NCBI RefSeq assembly: GCF_004345705.1
Contig: NZ_SLWV01000008.1
Span: forward strand, 1 to 64,000
Direction of reading: 5' to 3'
From: Marinisporobacter balticus
GTDB lineage: Bacteria > Bacillota > Clostridia > Peptostreptococcales > Thermotaleaceae
Length of the DNA stretch: 64,000 bases
Shown: in pieces, positions 53,421 to 61,082 of the stretch
How positions within the stretch are numbered: position 1 is the first letter of the stretch
Layout: each line of letters begins with the position of its first letter
Notes under the pieces: model-generated
Told to the model about the DNA's origin: nothing
Databases searched by the model: none
What the model saw: only the letters and a program-made list of their open reading frames with translations
Translations under genes and position numbers: made by a program

Positions 53421-53615
53421 TTATAATGGTTCATCTGCTTTTTCCACAAACATCAATATTTTACCCATCGTCTTATAAAACTCGTCCGATAACTGATTTT
53501 TCTCTTCGGATATAGCACGATCTTCTTGGCTTTTTGTATCCATAGAAGGATATTCTTCTAAGTAGTATGCCTTTTCTATCCTCTTTCTAGAAACTATTTT
53601 CTTGATTTTTTCCAT
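53421..53615 (-). CDS. Small protein of unknown function in the flagellar operon
   Basis: A 64-residue charged protein with no membrane segment (starts MEKIKKIVSRKRIEKAYYLE, ends MGKILMFVEKADEPL). AAGGAG lies before the ATG, and the gene sits 12 nt after the large flagellar gene and 30 nt before the FlgN-like gene, so it is very likely translated. I do not recognise a family. A flagellar assembly role is inferred only from position. Confidence 0.55.
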   Translation of the reverse strand: MEKIKKIVSRKRIEKAYYLEEYPSMDTKSQEDRAISEEKNQLSDEFYKTMGKILMFVEKADEPL

Positions 53616-53627
53616 ATTTTTCTCCTT

Positions 53628-56393
53628 CTAGAGGGTAATATCTAAAAAAGTATTTTCTCTCCTTTTATTCTCCCCCTTCATTTCCTCTGTGAGATATATA
53701 TCGTCTTTCACCTTAAATGATACATCTTTCAAAGTATATCCACCATTGTGCAACATCTCTTCTAAAAAAGAAACCTGCTTTTTTAACTGCTCCTTTCCTT
53801 TATTTGCTTCTACTCCTATAGCCAAATCCACTTCTTTTTTATTGATTTTTAGGGCCATATGTATCTGTCCCAAGTTATTTGTATCTAAATTCATTAGCAC
53901 AGTTAAAGGCATATTTCTTGTTTCCTTATTCATACTAGTAGGAGGCACATAGATTTGCAAATTTTTAATTTCATTACCTACTATAATTGGTAATTGCTGC
54001 AAGAAATTTTTCTTATTGATTTTTTTTTGCATTTGAAGAGATGCTCTCATATCTTCCATCTGTTTTTTTAATTCTTTATTTCCTTCTTCAGAAAAAGACT
54101 TCTCCTTTTGCATATCCTCTATGTAGCCTAACAACTCATGATAAGCTTTACCAATACCTGGAATGCCATTTTTTAACCTTCTTGATAAATCTTTTGATAA
54201 TCTTTCTAACTTTAACAGTTCCTCTCTCAACTTTGGGTCCTGCACATTCCCTAAAAATTGAAGAACTTCGCCGATTTTTTGACCCAATTGCTGCTGATTT
54301 TTCAAAAGAAAGCTCATGCTTTCCATTTCTTTTAATGACAAATCCATATGATTATTGATCATTAGCGGTAATATGGACATTTCTTCTTTCCCTATTTTTG
54401 TAATATTTCCTACTAATTCTTTCACACCCTCTAGTTTTATTTTTGGTTCGTCATTAAGGACTTCTTCGTATTTGGAAGATTCCTCTTTGAAGCTTTCTTG
54501 ATGCGTGTTTGTAGGATCTCCCTTTAAAACTTTTTTCATCACATAGCTGTCTAATGCTTCCAATTTCATATTATACAAATCTTCCTTTTCTTGAATGCTA
54601 TCCATTATCATTTTTGATGTAAGACTTGTACGTATCCTATTATACTGACCATAGGCTTCAAAAGCATACTGCATATTCGAGATACTTAGTCCCACTTTAT
54701 TTTGCAATAACGCCTTACTTGCATCCATTATTTGCGCTAATGGCTGAGATATTTCATTTAGATCTTCTTTATAGGTATTCAAGTAATTGTTTATTTGTTG
54801 CGTATCTGTTTTATTGATCTCATTGTTTGTACCTTTCAATCCTTCATAGGTATCCCCAATGGTTTTTAGTGTCATTATTATTCCTTTTGACACATGGGAT
54901 GCAATTTGATTGAAATCCAACGTTTTAATTTTATGAAAAATCTGACTAACCTTATATATTTGATCTACACCCTTTTTAACAGGGTAATCTATCCTATTAT
55001 GATCTTTTAAATACATACTTTGATTTTGAGGTTTTTGATGGAAAACTACCTTTTCAATTTTATTTAATTGAAACTCCACTTTATTCTTCAAAAGTTTTAC
55101 TAAATCCGTATCTTTTATTTCTTTTAAATTTTCTAGTCTTATTTGAATCTCTTTAATTCTATCTATATGATCAACCATATTTTTAACTTGCTCACTTTTC
55201 CCTTCAGTAAGCTCACCTATTAGCTTTGCCATTTCTCGAATATCTGTCTTTTCAAGATTCATTCCTCTTTTTAGCATTTTTGATGCATCTTCTATGTTGA
55301 ATTTTTCTATCAAATCTTTTAAGGCTTTCTTCATCGCTAAAATTTCATTGATATTTTCTTTTGTAAGAGAAGTTCCCTTCCGGATCATTTCTTTTGCTAA
55401 TTTCATGGTTTCCTCTGTTGGCTCTATGTTCATGTCCTTTAGCAGAAATCGTATCTTCTCATCCATCCTACATAAATCTTTTTCTTCTGTCTTCTTAATC
55501 TGGAGTGTATTTTCTTCATAAACAGCGGTTGCATAAGCTGAAACCCCTTCTTCAGCAGGAATAGACCCTTCTTTTACATACTGCTTTTGATTATACAGAT
55601 TTTCAATAGTAAGTTCATTACCCTTTTTATAAAGTTCTACAAAATTATCCGTCTCTACTCCCTCAAGTTTGTCTAACTTATAAAATACATTATACACTTC
55701 TTCTATCGTATTTTTTGTAATATTGGTACCTTCTTTATAAAGGGATTTGATAATATTCGTAATATCTTTTCCCATGCTACTGCCATAAATTTTTCTTGCA
55801 ATCTCCTGTGCTTGTTCTGTTGTAAGCTCTTTTCTTCCATTTAGAAACTTTAAAATTGCAGAAATCTCATCTTCTGCTTTTATCTCTTCTACTGCATCTG
55901 CTACCTTTTGAATAGAATCATGCTCCACATCAATACTTTTATCTATGAGTTTTATAGTCATATCATAAGTTAAATTCTGTTTGATGGTATCAAAATATTT
56001 TTGGGTTGCTATAAGTGTTTCAATGGCATTCTTATCTACAGGTACATTGAATTTTTCTAGTGTTTTAAAAGATTCTAATGTCTCATTATTGCTCTCAATC
56101 CCATACATTTTTAAAGTTTCTTCATAGCTATTTTGATGTTGTGTCTTTAGTTCCTCGCTTTTGTCACAAATCTTCATAGAAATAATATTGGATTTATCAA
56201 TGAGTATATGATTTCCCACATTTTCTTTTATTGGATTTTTCAATACTGCTTCTATTACCCTGTTTCCTATATCCACTTTTACCGTATTATGATCTTTATT
56301 TACTAAAAAACCATTTATATCAAAGGTTTTTTTTACTGCTAAACCTAAACGCTTCTGCACACTGAGGTAGTTCAAATTTATAAAATTTTTCAT
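53628..56393 (-). CDS. Large FliK-like flagellar protein with helical repeats
   Basis: A 921-residue protein with no signal peptide or membrane segment. Residues about 110-400 contain a recurring helical unit of roughly 29 residues with a G-x-x-[LI]-[TE]-x-x-[NTA]-[IL] core: NVPVDKNAIETL (115), EGTNITKNTIEEV (221), KGNELTIENL (257), KGTSLTKENINEI (339) and RGMNLEKTDIREM (376). The C-terminal 100 residues (LTVLMNLDTNNLGQIHMALK, then QVSFLEEMLHNGGYTLKDVS) resemble the FliK hook-length-control domain. A SigD-type promoter lies upstream. It may be a hook-length or related export protein; the repeat region's role is unknown. Confidence 0.65.
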   Translation of the reverse strand: MKNFINLNYLSVQKRLGLAVKKTFDINGFLVNKDHNTVKVDIGNRVIEAVLKNPIKENVGNHILIDKSNIISMKICDKSEELKTQHQNSYEETLKMYGIESNNETLESFKTLEKFNVPVDKNAIETLIATQKYFDTIKQNLTYDMTIKLIDKSIDVEHDSIQKVADAVEEIKAEDEISAILKFLNGRKELTTEQAQEIARKIYGSSMGKDITNIIKSLYKEGTNITKNTIEEVYNVFYKLDKLEGVETDNFVELYKKGNELTIENLYNQKQYVKEGSIPAEEGVSAYATAVYEENTLQIKKTEEKDLCRMDEKIRFLLKDMNIEPTEETMKLAKEMIRKGTSLTKENINEILAMKKALKDLIEKFNIEDASKMLKRGMNLEKTDIREMAKLIGELTEGKSEQVKNMVDHIDRIKEIQIRLENLKEIKDTDLVKLLKNKVEFQLNKIEKVVFHQKPQNQSMYLKDHNRIDYPVKKGVDQIYKVSQIFHKIKTLDFNQIASHVSKGIIMTLKTIGDTYEGLKGTNNEINKTDTQQINNYLNTYKEDLNEISQPLAQIMDASKALLQNKVGLSISNMQYAFEAYGQYNRIRTSLTSKMIMDSIQEKEDLYNMKLEALDSYVMKKVLKGDPTNTHQESFKEESSKYEEVLNDEPKIKLEGVKELVGNITKIGKEEMSILPLMINNHMDLSLKEMESMSFLLKNQQQLGQKIGEVLQFLGNVQDPKLREELLKLERLSKDLSRRLKNGIPGIGKAYHELLGYIEDMQKEKSFSEEGNKELKKQMEDMRASLQMQKKINKKNFLQQLPIIVGNEIKNLQIYVPPTSMNKETRNMPLTVLMNLDTNNLGQIHMALKINKKEVDLAIGVEANKGKEQLKKQVSFLEEMLHNGGYTLKDVSFKVKDDIYLTEEMKGENKRRENTFLDITL

Positions 56394-56426
56394 TCTTGCA
56401 CCACCTTTATTATTTCTTACACATAT

Positions 56427-56454
56427 TTATCGACGAAATCTTTCACTTTCTTTA
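56427..56454 (-). promoter_or_regulatory. SigD-type flagellar promoter, FliK-like operon
   Basis: TAAA (56451-56454), a 16-bp spacer and GTCGATAA (56427-56434, one mismatch to GCCGATAA) on the minus strand lie 34 nt upstream of the large flagellar gene. Confidence 0.65.
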
Positions 56455-56466
56455 GATAAAACCCCT

Positions 56467-56493
56467 TAAGGATTAACATAAAACTGCCGATAA
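56467..56493 (+). promoter_or_regulatory. SigD-type flagellar promoter, yaaR
   Basis: TAAG (56467-56470), a 15-bp spacer and an exact GCCGATAA (56486-56493) on the plus strand lie about 28 nt upstream of the yaaR-type gene. It is divergent from the SigD promoter at 56427-56454. Confidence 0.75.
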
Positions 56494-56521
56494 TCAAATT
56501 AGTATTCCTGATAGAAAGGAT

Positions 56522-56977
56522 GTGTTATTTCTGAATACAATAAAACCCATTCATCCCAATCATATGAAAAAAACAACGAATCTTATAAACCCAAATAAAG
56601 AAATGCTTAACAATACTTTTTTAGAAAAATTCGAAAAAATAAAATCAGATAAGGTAAGAGAACATTCTCAGGCATTATTTGATAAAATAAACGAACAGTC
56701 AGAAAAATTTGGAGATAAGCTGTATTTAAAAGACCTAGTTGAATATAAAAAACTGGTAAGAGAGTTTTTAGATGTAGCTATAAACAATTCCCACGCTTTT
56801 TCTAGAGATAGTTTTTTAGATCGCAGAGGCCGCCATCGTGTATTAAGCCAAGTAAAACAGGTAGATCGTGAATTAGCATCCCTCACGAATGCATTTTTAA
56901 AAGAAGAAGCGGATAGAATCAAAGTTCTCAAAAAAATCGACGATATCCGCGGACTCCTTATGGATATTTTTATATAA
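56522..56977 (+). CDS. yaaR: YaaR/DUF327 family protein
   Basis: A protein of about 151 residues of the YaaR (DUF327) family, mostly helical and soluble. Family features are FLEKFEKIKSDKVREHSQAL, KDLVEYKKLVREFLDVAINN and RGRHRVLSQVKQVDRELASL. The start is doubtful: a GTG at 56522 is only 1 nt from AAGGA, an ATG at 56564 has no good Shine-Dalgarno, and a CTG at 56531 is better spaced but rare. A consensus SigD promoter drives it, so it should be expressed with the flagellar genes. Its molecular role is unknown. Confidence 0.85.
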   Translation: MLFLNTIKPIHPNHMKKTTNLINPNKEMLNNTFLEKFEKIKSDKVREHSQALFDKINEQSEKFGDKLYLKDLVEYKKLVREFLDVAINNSHAFSRDSFLDRRGRHRVLSQVKQVDRELASLTNAFLKEEADRIKVLKKIDDIRGLLMDIFI

Positions 56978-57006
56978 AAAAACTACCTCAATTAAGGTAG
57001 TTTTTT
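56977..57006. terminator. Bidirectional terminator between yaaR and flaG
   Basis: AAAAAACTACCT and its complement form a perfect 12-bp stem with a 6-nt loop; A/T runs flank both sides, so it ends yaaR (plus) and flaG (minus). Confidence 0.85.
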
Positions 57007-57355
57007 ATGCCTTCTCATCTAAAAATAGTCCATTTCTTTCTATCATTGATGCGACCATGTCTAGTATTTCCTCTGATGGAATCTCTTTGATTGTTTCCTT
57101 TGTATTATTATCTATTATTTTTACAATTACTTCTTTTGTCTTTTCATGTATCGAAAATTTCAAGCTTGTATCTGTCAGCTTTAAGTCCTTATTCGATCTT
57201 TCAATGGCTTCAATCAACTGCTTCTCTCCTGGTAAGCGTGTATTGCTTTTTTGAATATACTCTACTTGCTGTGTTTGTTGAAGAGCCTTTCTTTCGCTAT
57301 TTTGATTTCCATAATTAGCTTGTTGTTGTATTCTAACGCTTCCCTCAATTTTCAT
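57005..57355 (-). CDS. flaG: FlaG family flagellar protein
   Basis: A 116-residue protein. The C-terminal half is the FlaG domain (LKFSIHEKTKEVIVKIIDNN, then EIPSEEILDMVASMIERNGL), with a Gln-rich N-terminus. FlaG proteins influence filament length, and their genes normally lie beside fliD and fliS as here. AAGGTGG precedes the ATG. It is the last gene of the fliD-fliS-flaG run. Confidence 0.93.
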   Translation of the reverse strand: MKIEGSVRIQQQANYGNQNSERKALQQTQQVEYIQKSNTRLPGEKQLIEAIERSNKDLKLTDTSLKFSIHEKTKEVIVKIIDNNTKETIKEIPSEEILDMVASMIERNGLFLDEKA

Positions 57356-57376
57356 TTTTATTCGCCACCTTAGTTC

Positions 57377-57430
57377 TTATAATTTTATATCTATATTTGC
57401 TCCTACATAAGGCTGTACTGACATTTTCAT
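57377..57430 (-). CDS. Mini open frame between fliS and flaG
   Basis: A 17-codon frame (MKMSVQPYVGANIDIKL) follows AGGGA by 4 nt. The same frame is open back to the fliS stop codon (adding VLKVKQIFSRDR), so it may be a 30-residue peptide with an unusual start, or a read-through tail. It could be a small flagellar protein or the relic of one. No homology evidence is available. Confidence 0.3.
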   Translation of the reverse strand: MKMSVQPYVGANIDIKL

Positions 57431-57469
57431 TCTATCCCTGCTAAAAATTTGTTTGACTTTCAGAACGCC

Positions 57470-57847
57470 CTACTTTTTTTTGGGAATTTTTATCGCTTCT
57501 TGCCAAGCATCTCTCAATTCTGTTACATACTCTAATACTTCATCTAAAATAGTTGTATCTTTCTTCATATTTGCTTCCATTAATCGATTTAGTATATATT
57601 CATACATACTTCTTAAGTTTTTTGATATGTCATACTTCATATTCAAAGTAGCATTTAACTCTGCTATAATCTCTTGGGCTCTCATAAGTACATTATGCGA
57701 TTTTTGTATATTTTTCTCATCCATAAATAATTTAGCTTGATTAATAAACTTGATTGCGCCATTATACAACATCAACGTTAATTCTTCCGGACGTGCTGCC
57801 ATAATAGCGTTATTTTGATATTTTTCATAAGGATTCTTCAAAGCCAC
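57470..57847 (-). CDS. fliS: Flagellar export chaperone FliS
   Basis: A 125-residue cytoplasmic chaperone that binds flagellin before export. The start ALKNPYEKYQNNAIMAARPE and the family segment TLMLYNGAIKFINQAKLFMD are typical, and the length is normal. The frame opens at a TTG (57850), but the GTG at 57847 is 7 nt from AAGG and matches the usual family start, so it is chosen. It follows fliD by 32 nt. Confidence 0.95.
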   Translation of the reverse strand: MALKNPYEKYQNNAIMAARPEELTLMLYNGAIKFINQAKLFMDEKNIQKSHNVLMRAQEIIAELNATLNMKYDISKNLRSMYEYILNRLMEANMKKDTTILDEVLEYVTELRDAWQEAIKIPKKK

Positions 57848-57879
57848 CAAATCACCTTCTCTCTTTGCTTTTTTTACAT

Positions 57880-59532
57880 TTAGCCCAACATAGAAGCTAG
57901 AGATGCACTCTGTGACTGCATATTAGCTATAGCCTTTTCCATAGCAGTAAACTTTTTCCAATAACTATTTTCTAGCTTTGTTAAACGATTATTCATGTCA
58001 CTTATTTTTTTATTTACACTAGTTATATCTTTATCAATCATACTGATACTACTATAATTTTTTACAAAATCAAGGAGCATATTTGACTGAACATTTCTAT
58101 ATAATGTAACATCATCTCCCGTTCCTGCTTTATTGATGACTTCCTTCATTCCATCTATCATGGTATCATAGAGCCTCGTTACTAACCCACTATTCTGTCC
58201 AACTGCCTTTTCTTTCTCTGCATCAGTCATCACATCATAACCAGCTATTGATGAAGTATCTGCTTGTTTAAATAAAAGATCTAATACGCCATCTGCATCG
58301 TTTCTTATTGCTTCTTTTAAATCCTCTTCATCTATTTGAAGCTTTCCACCTACTGTGCCAGTAGCATATTTTTCTGTCGTGATGCCTATATCAAATAGAT
58401 TTTCATAGCTTCCAGATACACCCTCTACAGCTTCATAAAGTCCGATTCTCATATTAGACATAGTCCTTGTATATGTATTATCACTTCTTAAAAGACCACT
58501 TTTAGCCTTGCTTTCCCATCTCTCAACGTCCTTGTCTGAAAGTTCTTTTTTCTGATCAGCAGTTAATGGCGCATAATCTCTGTACTTTTTCTCAACTAAT
58601 TTTTTCCCTGTTTTGTCAATCAAAGCATTATACTTTTCAACAAAACTACTTATCTTTGCATATATCGCATCCACATCTGTATCCGTCTTCACTGTAATAC
58701 TTCCCGTACTCTTTAAATTTAGATCTATTCCATTGATCGTGAATTGATTGGATGATTGGGTTATATTGGTAGCAGCACCAAAATCTATTAGTGCATCTTC
58801 CCCTAATTTTTGCGTATTATTTTCAAGATCCGTTAAAACGCCCCCGTTATCATAAGCAAGCTTTAATCTATCATTTATAAAATTCTTTCCGTCTATAGAA
58901 GTAGTATCATTTATCTTAATCCAGTTTTCAGATCCAGTCTCCTCTGTTTGAATAAAAAATCTATCTATACTACTATCGTAAACTGCTGTTACTCCTAAAT
59001 CAGCATTGTTGATTTCCTTTACAATATCATCCATAGATTTTGTTGTAACATCAAAAGTAAATGTTTGAGGTGTTCCTTCATTTTTTTGAGTTTCTATGCT
59101 AAATGTTACAGTACCAGTCGTTATATCACTAAACTGATTTGCAATAGATGTTTTGTCTGTACCTGTAGTAATATTACTTTTACTAGCTGCTGAGAAAGTA
59201 TCTGCCAATTTATGTACAGTTATATTATATGTACCATCTATCGCATTTGCCGCTGCACTTGCAGTAGCTATACTTTCATTAGATGATGTAACCCCCTTCA
59301 CCCAATCTAGATTGCTTACAGATGTAGTCGTGAGTCCAAAGTCCTTCTTCGTATCTAATATAAAGTTTGCAAAATCTTTATTTAAATCATTATACGCTTC
59401 TTGTCTCCATAAAGTCAGCTGTTTAGATTGTTCTACCTTATCTACCTTCGCACTTTCAGCTTTCATGAGCTCTTTTACCATTGTCTCCGTATCCATCCCC
59501 GAAGCCATTCCACCTATTCTTATACCACTCAT
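57880..59532 (-). CDS. fliD: Flagellar filament capping protein FliD
   Basis: A 550-residue exported cap protein (HAP2) at the filament tip. The N-terminal FliD_N domain starts SGIRIGGMASGMDTETMVKE, and the C-terminal FliD_C domain includes FVEKYNALIDKTGKKLVEKK and SGLVTRLYDTMIDGMKEVIN, ending in a helix, AIANMQSQSASLASMLG. No cleaved signal is present, as expected for type III export. It has a consensus SigD promoter and heads the fliD-fliS-flaG operon. Confidence 0.95.
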   Translation of the reverse strand: MSGIRIGGMASGMDTETMVKELMKAESAKVDKVEQSKQLTLWRQEAYNDLNKDFANFILDTKKDFGLTTTSVSNLDWVKGVTSSNESIATASAAANAIDGTYNITVHKLADTFSAASKSNITTGTDKTSIANQFSDITTGTVTFSIETQKNEGTPQTFTFDVTTKSMDDIVKEINNADLGVTAVYDSSIDRFFIQTEETGSENWIKINDTTSIDGKNFINDRLKLAYDNGGVLTDLENNTQKLGEDALIDFGAATNITQSSNQFTINGIDLNLKSTGSITVKTDTDVDAIYAKISSFVEKYNALIDKTGKKLVEKKYRDYAPLTADQKKELSDKDVERWESKAKSGLLRSDNTYTRTMSNMRIGLYEAVEGVSGSYENLFDIGITTEKYATGTVGGKLQIDEEDLKEAIRNDADGVLDLLFKQADTSSIAGYDVMTDAEKEKAVGQNSGLVTRLYDTMIDGMKEVINKAGTGDDVTLYRNVQSNMLLDFVKNYSSISMIDKDITSVNKKISDMNNRLTKLENSYWKKFTAMEKAIANMQSQSASLASMLG

Positions 59533-59592
59533 TTGTTTGTCGACCTCCTTTGTGCAATATATGCACGCCTCTAAAATATGCTTCTATTTATT

Positions 59593-59619
59593 TTATCGGC
59601 AAAAATTTATGTAACTTTA
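59593..59619 (-). promoter_or_regulatory. SigD-type flagellar promoter, fliD operon
   Basis: TAAA (59616-59619), a 15-bp spacer and an exact GCCGATAA (59593-59600) on the minus strand match the SigD (sigma-28) consensus completely, about 60 nt upstream of fliD. Confidence 0.85.
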
Positions 59620-59784
59620 GATGTTGTTTAAAATCTAATACTGAACACTTGCTACCATGGTAAGATCCACTCCCACACGAATGCCAATTTAAAAAAATAA
59701 CGACTAATCAAATCACTGATATCCGCTACTTTTAAAATCTGTCCCACACTGTAGCCATAATTCTTTATTTGACTTGTAGTTCAT

Positions 59785-59820
59785 GAAAAAATACACCTCC
59801 TAATGTTTCTTTCGGTGTAT
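59785..59820 (-). terminator. Possible terminator of the glycan locus
   Basis: ATACACC (59814-59820) pairs with GGTGTAT (59791-59797) around a 16-nt loop, followed by six T on the minus strand. It lies 110 nt after the pyruvyl transferase stop. The stem is short, so confidence is modest. Confidence 0.5.
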
Positions 59821-59930
59821 TATCTCATACTATCAATATTTCTGATATATAGGTATAATTTGACGCTTATATTTGAAATTTAATAAATAATACATGGCAA
59901 ATATTTTAAAAAAATTACACTTATCGAAAG

Positions 59931-61082
59931 TTATTTCTGAACATCTAGAACCTTTTGAAAAGGATTAATAGGAATCACAGAAACTCTAGTTTTTATATCT
60001 TGTATCTTTTCTCTCAAGATTTCCTTTATTTCAATTTCATTTCTTTCCATTCTTTTTATCATCGTTACAATATCGTCCTTTTTTCTTATATTTTCAATGG
60101 GTAAAACATATTCACTAAGACCCAAATCTTTAGCAATTCCTCTTGCTTTTATAGAATACCCGATTGCTAGTGTAGGAATAAGCGATGAATATGATGCTAT
60201 TGACGCATGCGTTCTTGAACAAATACTAAACCTACAGTTTGAAAAAATATATTTGTATTCTGCTGCCTCTAAACCATCACTTATTATAGTTACTCGATCT
60301 GGTCTATGTACCATCTTATATATCCGATTTAACACTTCAAAATCATTATCTGTTGGCATCACAACATGCGGTATTAAAGCAATATTCATTGAAGTATTTT
60401 CAATAATATACTCAATTGTGTATATTATATTTTCAACAACAATTCCACTTTGTTCTTCTCTTCTCATTACTAAAGGGCTTACATTTATTGCCACAGTATC
60501 TCCGCTTTTTATAAGTTTATTCAATTTAATTTCTTTTGGTTGTAACATAAAAGCTATATCTGGACACAAAACCAAATTTGTCAATCCATTTTCTTTAAGC
60601 AACCCATAAGTCAAGCTTTCTCTTACTGTAATTAAATGATGACTACTTAGTACTTCTATCATTTCATCATTTAACAATGATGGATCAATGGAACACCCCC
60701 ATAGAATACTTTTTGCACCACATTCTATTGCATATTCATGTATTATTTTCCACCGATGCCAATTATCATAACAATAATTATCTCCCCCTACTGATACGCA
60801 GATTGTATCTTTATCAATTACTTTCAATGTATCTGCATATATTTTTTTATCATTTATTCCTTTTCCTTTTGTCTTTTTATCATATACCAAAAGTTCATAA
60901 TCAGGTTCGCAATATTGATTTACTGGCATACCAAACAAGCAATCTTGTTTTTTAAAGTGTGTAGATAATATAATATATGCATTTGAGTCAAAGGCTTTAA
61001 TCCACTTAATTGTCTCTTTAGTTATTGCCTCTGCTCCGTGATTATACGATCCTCCATGTCCATATAATAAATACTTATTCAT
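59931..61082 (-). CDS. Polysaccharide pyruvyl transferase family protein
   Basis: A 383-residue protein of the family that adds a pyruvyl ketal to sugars of cell-surface polymers, from phosphoenolpyruvate. Visible features are LLYGHGGSYNHGAEAITKET at the start (nucleotide-sugar-like Gly-rich loop), SVGGDNYCYDNWHRWKIIHE, KSILWGCSIDP, and SICSRTHASIASYSSLIPTL near the C-terminus. It overlaps the upstream glycosyltransferase gene by 8 nt. Family members include CsaB, which makes the pyruvylated polymer bound by SLH domains, but this sequence is closer to the general family and the acceptor is unknown. Confidence 0.88.
   Translation of the reverse strand: MNKYLLYGHGGSYNHGAEAITKETIKWIKAFDSNAYIILSTHFKKQDCLFGMPVNQYCEPDYELLVYDKKTKGKGINDKKIYADTLKVIDKDTICVSVGGDNYCYDNWHRWKIIHEYAIECGAKSILWGCSIDPSLLNDEMIEVLSSHHLITVRESLTYGLLKENGLTNLVLCPDIAFMLQPKEIKLNKLIKSGDTVAINVSPLVMRREEQSGIVVENIIYTIEYIIENTSMNIALIPHVVMPTDNDFEVLNRIYKMVHRPDRVTIISDGLEAAEYKYIFSNCRFSICSRTHASIASYSSLIPTLAIGYSIKARGIAKDLGLSEYVLPIENIRKKDDIVTMIKRMERNEIEIKEILREKIQDIKTRVSVIPINPFQKVLDVQK

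Larger units (their letters stand above)
59533..59930. other. Intergenic region with SigD promoter and a gene remnant
   Basis: This 398-nt gap holds the fliD promoter (59593-59619), a 42-codon open frame without a start on the minus strand (59652-59780, containing GYSVGQILKVADISDLISRY), and a terminator-like hairpin (59785-59820). An AGGAGG and ATG (59784) precede the remnant in another frame, as if one frameshift had broken a small gene. The remainder is AT-rich and unremarkable. Confidence 0.4.
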
